Shown here: positions 6,439 to 11,763 of the stretch, piece by piece
How the letters are laid out: each line of letters starts with the position of its first letter
How positions within the stretch are numbered: position 1 is the stretch's first letter
Assembly (NCBI GenBank): GCA_903860085.1
Contig: CAIOPD010000016.1
Location: 1-11,763, forward strand
Source: an uncultured Pseudomonadota bacterium
GTDB taxonomy: Bacteria; Pseudomonadota; Gammaproteobacteria; Burkholderiales; Methylophilaceae
Direction: 5' to 3'
Length of the DNA stretch: 11,763 bases
Notes under the pieces: generated by a model
What the model saw: the letters and a program-made list of their open reading frames with translations, nothing else
What the model was told of the DNA's origin: nothing
Database searches by the model: none
Position numbers and translations under genes: made by a program

Positions 6439-8707
6439 CTGTGGCTAGGGCAGTCTCTGCCGATTGTTGATCCTGAACGAAAATAAGTTTGACCTCATTG
6501 TTATCGTCAATATCAACATGTACAGTTCCTCCATTAGCCAGTTTTCCAAATAACAACTCATCTGCTAATGCTTTGCGGATAGTGTCTTGAATCAATCTAG
6601 CCATTGGTCGTGCACCCATGAGTGGGTCAAAACCTTTTTTGCCGAGATAGGCTTTTAAGGCATCACTAAAAGTCACTTCCACTTTTTTATCATGTAACTG
6701 ATCTTCAAGCTGAATCAGGAATTTATCGACCACGCGCAGGATAATGTCTTGTGATAGCGATGCGAATGATACCGTTGCATCCAAGCGATTGCGGAACTCA
6801 GGTGAGAACAAACGCTTAATGTCAGCCTGCTCATCGCCAGCCTGCTTGGCATTGGTAAAGCCCATGTTTGACTTAGATAGACTCTCCGCGCCAGCATTGG
6901 TCGTCATAATAATGGTCACGTTTCTAAAGTCGGCTTTGCGTCCGTTGTTATCAGTCAGCGTGCCATGATCCATTACTTGCAGCAGAATATTAAAAATATC
7001 TGGATGTGCTTTTTCAATCTCATCTAGGAGTAACACGCAATATGGATGCTTGGTAATTGCCTCGGTCATCATGCCACCTTGCTCAAAACCGACATAGCCA
7101 GGAGGCGCGCCGATTAAGCGCGATACCGCATGACGTTCCATATATTCACTCATATCAAAGCGGATTAACTCGATGCCCATGATATAAGCCAATTGCTTAG
7201 CTACTTCAGTTTTACCCACACCAGTTGGACCGCTAAATAAGAAGCTACCGATAGGCTTGTTACCTTGACCTAAACCACTACGTGCCATTTTCACCGCAGA
7301 GGCTAATGTTTCAATGGCTTTATCCTGACCGAAGACCACGGCTTTTAAATCACGTTCCAGTGTTCTAAGGGTGCTACGGTCATCGCTAGAAATATTCTTG
7401 GGCGGAATGCGTGCAATTTTAGCGATGATATCTTCAATCTCTTTATTGCCAATCACTTTTTTCTGTTTTGATTTTGGCAAGATGCGCTGTGCCGCACCCG
7501 CTTCGTCAATCACATCGATTGCCTTGTCTGGCAAATGTCTGTCATTGATATATTTAGCTGATAATTCAGCCGCAGTGCTCAAAGCGCTCGCAGTATATTT
7601 GACGTTATGGTGAGATTCAAAGCGTGATTTCAGACCTTTTAAAATTTCAATCGTTTCAGCAACGCTAGGTTCAGCCACATCAATTTTTTGAAAGCGACGT
7701 GATAGGGCGTGGTCTTTTTCAAATATTCCGCGGTACTCTTGGTAAGTCGTCGCGCCTATGCATTTAAGAGAGCCATTGGATAATGCGGGTTTGAGTAGAT
7801 TGCTAGCATCTAAAGTGCCCCCACTCGCCGAGCCTGCTCCGATTAAGGTGTGAATTTCATCAATAAATAAAATCGCATTTGGATTGTCAGCCAATTGCTT
7901 CATCACCGCTTTTAAGCGTTGTTCAAAATCGCCACGATACTTGGTGCCGGCTAATAGCGCCCCCATATCAAGTGAATATATCACGGCGTTAGCCAACACT
8001 TCAGGAATCTCTTTATCAACGATACGGCGCGCTAGACCCTCTGCAATCGCCGTTTTTCCGACCCCAGCCTCACCCACTAATAGTGGGTTATTTTTGCGAC
8101 GGCGGCATAAGGTTTGCACCACGCGCTCTAGTTCTGGACCACGTCCAATCAGTGGATCAATCTTTCCAGCTAATACTTGCATATTTAGATTAAGGGTGTA
8201 GTTTTCTAACGCCCCATTTGGCGGAGCATCAACTTCAGCTTCTTGGTCTGCGCCTTCTGGTTTAGCAGTTTCAGCCAACTTGGAAACACCATGCGAAATG
8301 AAATTGACTACATCCAGGCGAGTAACCCCTTGTTGGCCCAAGAAAAATACAGCGTGAGAATCTTTCTCGCCAAAGATAGCGACCAATACGTTAGCGCCAG
8401 TCACTTCTTTTTTCCCAGATGACTGCACATGAAGCATAGCGCGCTGAATGACACGTTGAAAGCCCAATGTAGGTTGTGTGTCCACATCCTCTAGCCCAGT
8501 AACGGTTGGCGTGTGTTCTTCAATATATTTGTTAAGTTCGGTGCGTAATTCGTCAAGCTTAGCGCCGCATGCGCGGAGCACTTCAGCCGCAGTTGGGTTG
8601 TCAATCATGGCTAGCAGTAAATGTTCAACCGTAATGAGCTCATGGCGCTTTTGTCGGGCGTCCATAAAGGCCATATGTAAACTTACTTCGAGTTCTTGAG
8701 CTATCAT
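6434..8707 (-). CDS. clpA: ATP-dependent Clp protease ATP-binding subunit ClpA
   Basis: Hexameric AAA+ unfoldase that feeds proteins into ClpP; with ClpS it degrades N-degron substrates. The N domain (about 1-145) starts MIAQELEVSL and carries Clp-N repeats. D1 has Walker A GEAGVGKT (212-219), pore loop KYRG (256-259) and Walker B ILFIDE (279-284). D2 has Walker A GPTGVGKT (493-500), pore loop GYVG (537-540) and Walker B VLLLDE (558-563). No long ClpB-type coiled-coil insertion separates D1 from D2, so this is ClpA and not ClpB/ClpC. The ClpP-docking loop reads MGF (615-617) where E. coli has IGL. At 757 residues it is full length (E. coli 758). AAGGT precedes ATG 8707 with a 6-base spacer. 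It follows clpS by 53 bases. No clpP is in the window. Confidence 0.97.
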   Translation of the reverse strand: MIAQELEVSLHMAFMDARQKRHELITVEHLLLAMIDNPTAAEVLRACGAKLDELRTELNKYIEEHTPTVTGLEDVDTQPTLGFQRVIQRAMLHVQSSGKKEVTGANVLVAIFGEKDSHAVFFLGQQGVTRLDVVNFISHGVSKLAETAKPEGADQEAEVDAPPNGALENYTLNLNMQVLAGKIDPLIGRGPELERVVQTLCRRRKNNPLLVGEAGVGKTAIAEGLARRIVDKEIPEVLANAVIYSLDMGALLAGTKYRGDFEQRLKAVMKQLADNPNAILFIDEIHTLIGAGSASGGTLDASNLLKPALSNGSLKCIGATTYQEYRGIFEKDHALSRRFQKIDVAEPSVAETIEILKGLKSRFESHHNVKYTASALSTAAELSAKYINDRHLPDKAIDVIDEAGAAQRILPKSKQKKVIGNKEIEDIIAKIARIPPKNISSDDRSTLRTLERDLKAVVFGQDKAIETLASAVKMARSGLGQGNKPIGSFLFSGPTGVGKTEVAKQLAYIMGIELIRFDMSEYMERHAVSRLIGAPPGYVGFEQGGMMTEAITKHPYCVLLLDEIEKAHPDIFNILLQVMDHGTLTDNNGRKADFRNVTIIMTTNAGAESLSKSNMGFTNAKQAGDEQADIKRLFSPEFRNRLDATVSFASLSQDIILRVVDKFLIQLEDQLHDKKVEVTFSDALKAYLGKKGFDPLMGARPMARLIQDTIRKALADELLFGKLANGGTVHVDIDDNNEVKLIFVQDQQSAETALATA

Positions 8708-8760
8708 TTTATTACCTTATATTCTATCAATCATCACGCTACCGTTACGGTCAGTTTGGC

Positions 8761-9072
8761 TTATGCCAATTCAATGATGCACTGCAAAGGATGCTGCGCT
8801 TCTTGCGCATGCTTCAACACCTGATTCATCTTGGTTTCTGCAATATCTTGTGGATAAATTCCACATACGCCCATGCCCTCTGTATGTACTTGGAGCATGA
8901 TTTGCGTCGCTTGTTCACGACTTTTGTTAAAAAAGTTTTCTATGCATGCCACCACAAATTCCATCGGCGTGTAATCGTCATTGAGCAGTAACACCTTAAA
9001 CATGGGGGGCAATTTAGGTTTTGCAACTTCAGGTTTAAGTGCGGTGCCGTGATCGGAAGGAGAGTGAGCCAT
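8761..9072 (-). CDS. clpS: Clp protease adaptor ClpS
   Basis: A 103-residue adaptor that binds N-terminal destabilising residues (Leu, Phe, Tyr, Trp in E. coli) and delivers the proteins to ClpA. The flexible N-terminal tail (about 1-22, Lys/Pro-containing) engages the ClpA N domain and pore. The core begins MFKVLLLNDDYTPMEFV: Asn31-Asp32-Asp33 correspond to the alpha-amino-binding Asn34-Asp35-Asp36 of E. coli, and Met37 to the specificity gate Met40. QVHTEGMGVCG contains His63 (His66 in E. coli), and DIAETK with Glu79 follows. ATAGGT lies 6 bases upstream of ATG 9072. It is transcribed ahead of clpA, probably as clpS-clpA. Confidence 0.96.
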   Translation of the reverse strand: MAHSPSDHGTALKPEVAKPKLPPMFKVLLLNDDYTPMEFVVACIENFFNKSREQATQIMLQVHTEGMGVCGIYPQDIAETKMNQVLKHAQEAQHPLQCIIELA

Positions 9073-9144
9073 ATTGGTACCTATTTTGAGCCAAACTATA
9101 AAAAATTCAAGCCCATTATGAGTAATGTCTTAACAAATAGTTGC

Positions 9145-9174
9145 ATTTAATGCTCACCGTCATGCCGATGGCAA
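9145..9174 (-). promoter_or_regulatory. Possible sigma70 promoter for clpS-clpA
   Basis: On the minus strand TTGCCA (9169-9174, 5 of 6 to the -35 consensus), an 18-base spacer and TTAAAT (9145-9150, 4 of 6). Start would be about 65 bases before clpS. A second -10-like TATAGT lies nearer the gene (9095-9100) but I see no matching -35 for it. Confidence 0.35.
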
Positions 9175-9205
9175 TTTCAGTATGCGTATTGCAATAAAGG
9201 GTGTG

Positions 9206-9224
9206 ATGCCACGTTGTGTGGCAT
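9206..9224. terminator. Short hairpin downstream of the CorC-like gene
   Basis: ATGCCAC (9206-9212) pairs with GTGGCAT (9218-9224) around GTTGT, extendable by two G-T pairs. It lies 10 bases beyond the stop of the minus-strand CorC-like gene, where a terminator is expected. There is no T-run after it on that strand, so it may only stabilise the 3' end. Confidence 0.4.
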
Positions 9225-9234
9225 TGACATAAAG

Positions 9235-10506
9235 TTAAGGGAAAATTTTGACGCTTTTAACAATTCTGTCTTGGGTTTGTACTATTTCGAGGGTATGCGA
9301 ACCTATTTTAAAGCTAGTGTTGGCATCTGGGATGTCTCCGAAATGCTCTAAAACCAAACCATTAAGCGTTCGTGGGCCATCGAGTGGTAAGTGTAGGTTT
9401 AATTTCTTATTAAGATCGCGCAGTGTGCTGCTTCCATCTACTAACCAGCTTCCGTCGGCCTCTTTGCGATAGCTACCAAGACGTGACGGTGACTGCGTAG
9501 TAAAGTCGCCAATCACCTCTTCCAATATGTCTTCTAAAGTCACTAAGCCCTTAAACTCGCCATACTCATCCACGACTAAGCCCACGCGCTGCTGATTTTC
9601 TTGAAACTGCTGTATTTGCGTAAACAGAGGCGTGCCGGATGGGATGAAGTAAGGTTCCGCCATCACTTCGCGTAACGCTTCTTTATCTAAATCATTGTTG
9701 TAATGATGAGAACGCAACTGGGTAATCACTTTTCGTATGTGTAGAATACCGATAATTTCATCGTGTTCGCCTTGGCGCACTGGAATGCGCGTATGCTGAC
9801 TGCTGGAAATCTGCTGCAAAATGTCTTCCAACGGCGCGTCAAAATCAATGGTTTCCACCAAGGTATGCGCAGTCATAATGTCGTCGACGGTGATTTTTCC
9901 CAAGTCTAATAAATTAAGCAGAATCGCACGTTTTTTCTGCGGCATATAATGCCCTGCCTCGCTGACGATAGTGCGCAACTCTTCAGTACTGACTGCATGC
10001 AGGGATTCTTCAAAGTTAACTTTGATGCCTAAGATGCGCACAAAGCCTTTAACGAAGAGATTAACAAAGGAAACTACTGGGTTAAATAACCACAGCAATG
10101 GGTAGAGTAGATAGCTACAGGCAAAGCCGATGGTTTCTGGATAGGCTGCTGCAATGACTTTCGGTGAAATTTCACTAAAGACCAAAATAGCAAAGGTGAT
10201 GCTAAGCGTCCCGATCATCAAGACAAACTCACCTTCACCAAATAAATTTACACTCAGGACCGCGACCAACGTTGATGATGCGGAGATACACAGCGTATTA
10301 CCTAACAAAATAACGCCTAATAGTTTATCGGTGCGTGCTAATAGGATGCTGGCAAGTTTAGCGCCACGATGACCTTGTTTGGCAAGGTGCTTCATCCGGT
10401 AACGGTTGAGCGACATCAAGCTGGTTTCGGCGATTGAGAAGAAGGCCGAAAATAGGAGCAAGAGGCCGAGTATGCCTAATTGCCAAGAGATGGGAATATT
10501 ATCCAA
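9235..10506 (-). CDS. HlyC/CorC-family membrane protein (DUF21, CBS pair, CorC_HlyC)
   Basis: Inner-membrane protein of 423 residues of the CNNM/CorB (YfjD-like) family, associated with Mg2+/Co2+ transport. The DUF21/CNNM domain (about 8-190) has hydrophobic segments near 9-26, 62-88, 95-120 and 128-155, with FFSIAETSLMSLNRYRM (22-38) after the first and SEISPKVIAAAYPE (111-124). A pair of CBS domains (about 207-335) follows, with RIPVRQGEHDEIIGILHI and GLVVDEYGEFKGLVTLEDILEE, then a C-terminal CorC_HlyC domain (about 345-422). The start is TTG (10506-10504): an in-frame TAG lies 15 bases upstream, and the first ATG, at Met31, would remove the first membrane segment. No strong Shine-Dalgarno is seen. 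It appears monocistronic; ion specificity cannot be read from sequence. Confidence 0.9.
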   Translation of the reverse strand: MDNIPISWQLGILGLLLLFSAFFSIAETSLMSLNRYRMKHLAKQGHRGAKLASILLARTDKLLGVILLGNTLCISASSTLVAVLSVNLFGEGEFVLMIGTLSITFAILVFSEISPKVIAAAYPETIGFACSYLLYPLLWLFNPVVSFVNLFVKGFVRILGIKVNFEESLHAVSTEELRTIVSEAGHYMPQKKRAILLNLLDLGKITVDDIMTAHTLVETIDFDAPLEDILQQISSSQHTRIPVRQGEHDEIIGILHIRKVITQLRSHHYNNDLDKEALREVMAEPYFIPSGTPLFTQIQQFQENQQRVGLVVDEYGEFKGLVTLEDILEEVIGDFTTQSPSRLGSYRKEADGSWLVDGSSTLRDLNKKLNLHLPLDGPRTLNGLVLEHFGDIPDANTSFKIGSHTLEIVQTQDRIVKSVKIFP

Positions 10507-10533
10507 TGGGATTTGCCGCTAATTAAAGTACTT

Positions 10534-10563
10534 AGTGTATACGGGAGTTGTAGTACTAATCAA
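10534..10563 (-). promoter_or_regulatory. Possible sigma70 promoter for the CorC-like gene
   Basis: On the minus strand TTGATT (10558-10563) is followed by TATACA (10536-10541, 16-base spacer) or TACACT (10534-10539, 18-base spacer), each matching 4 of 6 bases. Start would be roughly 20 bases before the TTG start codon, after the secF terminator. Confidence 0.35.
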
Positions 10564-10572
10564 GGATACTTA

Positions 10573-10602
10573 ACATTAAGGGCACCTAAGTGCCCTTAAT
10601 GT
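10573..10602 (-). terminator. Terminator of the secD-secF transcript
   Basis: ACATTAAGGGCAC (10573-10585) is exactly complementary to GTGCCCTTAATGT (10590-10602) around a CTAA loop, a 13-bp stem between secF and the next minus-strand gene. The stem base is A/T-rich but the tract beyond it is mixed (TAAGTAT), so efficiency is uncertain. A smaller GAAA-loop hairpin (TAACGC/GCGTTA, 10632-10647) overlaps the secF stop codon. Confidence 0.7.
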
Positions 10603-10644
10603 AGATTGCTAGAGGTGACAATAGAATTTTTTAACGCGAAAGCG

Positions 10645-11595
10645 TTAGGAAATGACTTCTACAACCTCTTTTTTGTCAGATTCTTTTTTCTCAATATCGC
10701 CGATTAAATTGGCGCGATTAACGCCTAGCCACATAGCGATTGGGCAGGCCACTAATACAGACGAATAAATACCAAATAAAATGCCGATGGTAAGGGCGAG
10801 TGCGAAGTTATGTAGCACTTCACCACCAAATAACAACATAGAGCCTACCATTGTTTGCGTCATAGTATGGGTGATGATGGTACGTGACATGGTGCGTGTG
10901 ATGGCATTATCAATGACCTGCACTACACTCGCTTTACGCATTTTACGGAAGTTTTCACGTACTCGATCAAACACGACTACTGATTCATTCACTGAGTAAC
11001 CTAGTACCGCTAAAATCGCTGCCAATACTGTGAGGTTAAATTCCCATTGAAAAAAGGCAAAGAAGCCTAGAATAATCACCACGTCATGCATGTTGGCGAT
11101 AATCGCTGCTACGGCAAAACGCCACTCAAAACGCAACCATAGGTAGAGCACAATGCCCACGCAGACAAAGAACAGGGCTAAGCCACCATTCTCATATAGT
11201 TCATCACCCACTTGTGCACCCACGGACTCAACACGTCGTACTTCAGCGGTACTGTCGGCTTGCACCAGTGCCGCTTTTACTTGCTCTGAGAGCTGAGATA
11301 CAGAAGCGCCAGGTTTTACAGGCAAGCGGATTAGCACGTCATGGCTAGAACCGAAGTTTTGTACTGTGGCCTCTTTAAGACCTATGCTATCTACCGCTTT
11401 ACGGATTGTTTCAAGGTTGGCGGTTTGTGGGTAGTTGACTTCCATGACGGTTCCGCCTGTAAAGTCCACGCCAAAATTTAAGCCACGGGTAGCTAAAAAC
11501 ACGATGGCCAATAGAAATGTCACCAATGAGATTGAGGTCGTTAAACGACCGTAACTCATAAAGGGAATGTCATTTTTGATTCTAAATAATTCCAT
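10645..11595 (-). CDS. secF: Protein translocase subunit SecF
   Basis: Inner-membrane partner of SecD. The SecDF complex uses the proton gradient to help pull proteins through SecYEG. It has 316 residues and six predicted membrane segments: about 18-36, then 138-156, 160-182, 187-208, 243-257 and 264-290. The periplasmic P1 domain (about 37-137) starts with the family signature LNFGVDFTGGTVMEV (39-53). GYSVNESVVVFDRVRENFRKMR (199-220) is the conserved SecF loop after TM4, with MHDV (169-172) in TM3. The C-terminus is a charged Lys/Glu tail. ATG at 11595 has a weak AGAG upstream. It follows secD by 48 bases, the usual secD-secF order. The stop codon lies in a small GAAA-loop hairpin (10632-10647). 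Confidence 0.96.
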   Translation of the reverse strand: MELFRIKNDIPFMSYGRLTTSISLVTFLLAIVFLATRGLNFGVDFTGGTVMEVNYPQTANLETIRKAVDSIGLKEATVQNFGSSHDVLIRLPVKPGASVSQLSEQVKAALVQADSTAEVRRVESVGAQVGDELYENGGLALFFVCVGIVLYLWLRFEWRFAVAAIIANMHDVVIILGFFAFFQWEFNLTVLAAILAVLGYSVNESVVVFDRVRENFRKMRKASVVQVIDNAITRTMSRTIITHTMTQTMVGSMLLFGGEVLHNFALALTIGILFGIYSSVLVACPIAMWLGVNRANLIGDIEKKESDKKEVVEVIS

Positions 11596-11643
11596 AATAT
11601 GTACTCTAAATATTCTTAAATAGGGTTTGGGTAAGCGTTATAT

Positions 11644-11763
11644 TTACGCTTTAAAAATTTGGCCGATTGATAGTTTGTTGACTTTACGACGATAGCCGTA
11701 AATCAAGTTTACAAAAGCGCGTGATACCAGAACCGCACTGAACATTGACGTCAAAATGCCCAA
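11644..11763 (-). CDS. secD: Protein translocase subunit SecD, 3' end only
   Basis: An open frame of 39 codons plus TAA (11646-11644) runs in from the right edge. It translates as the last membrane segment and tail of SecD: LGILTSMFSAVLVSRAFVNL, then IYGYRRKVNKLSIGQIFKA. This matches the E. coli ending (TAIVGTRAIVNLLYG...KKLSIG) in pattern and is followed 48 bases later by secF. The other roughly 90 per cent of the gene is outside the window. Confidence 0.93.
   Translation of the reverse strand: MGILTSMFSAVLVSRAFVNLIYGYRRKVNKLSIGQIFKA

Noticed and set aside
7884..8201. A 105-codon plus-strand open frame inside clpA
   Set aside because: It lies opposite the D1 Walker motifs of clpA, and its Ser/Arg/Pro-rich translation is typical of an antisense shadow.
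9187..9196. Palindrome TATTGCAATA between clpS and the CorC-like gene, considered as an operator
   Set aside because: A single 10-base AT-rich palindrome is easily found by chance, and it is not placed against a convincing promoter.

Overview
The window reads as ordinary core chromosome of a betaproteobacterium. The best guess is the Methylophilales (Methylotenera/Methylophilus-like), inferred from protein character, moderately AT-leaning base composition and gene order; no taxonomic marker gene is present. Every stretch longer than about 300 bases is filled by a recognisable gene. There is no rRNA, tRNA, CRISPR array, insertion sequence or prophage.

Left part, plus strand (1-2898): the 3' end of dapA (lysine/peptidoglycan precursor synthesis), bamC (lipoprotein of the outer-membrane beta-barrel assembly machine) and a YycJ/WalJ-type metallo-beta-lactamase-fold hydrolase lie head to tail with gaps of 45 and 24 bases, probably as one transcript. 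A strong bidirectional hairpin at 2953-2979 closes it. Facing it on the minus strand is a tiny Ala/Pro-rich lipoprotein gene built partly from a 45-base tandem repeat.

Middle (3421-6438): a minus-strand JmjC/cupin oxygenase of the RoxA/YcfD family (hydroxylates ribosomal protein L16 in E. coli) is divergent from pyrD (quinone-dependent dihydroorotate dehydrogenase). pyrD is followed after two bases by a glutathione S-transferase-like gene that begins with GTG. A perfect 15-bp hairpin separates this pair from clpA, and the clpA stop codon lies inside the stem.

Right part, minus strand (6434-11763): clpS-clpA (N-end-rule adaptor and AAA+ unfoldase of ClpAP), a DUF21/CBS/CorC_HlyC membrane protein with a TTG start, then secF and the 3' end of secD (Sec translocon accessory complex). 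The secDF transcript probably ends at a 13-bp hairpin just past secF.

I found no undescribed multi-gene system. The points worth a second look are small: a tandem duplication inside BamC, a perfect 11-bp inverted repeat just inside the hydrolase start, the repeat-built lipoprotein, a pyrD start without a visible ribosome-binding site, and two unusual start codons.
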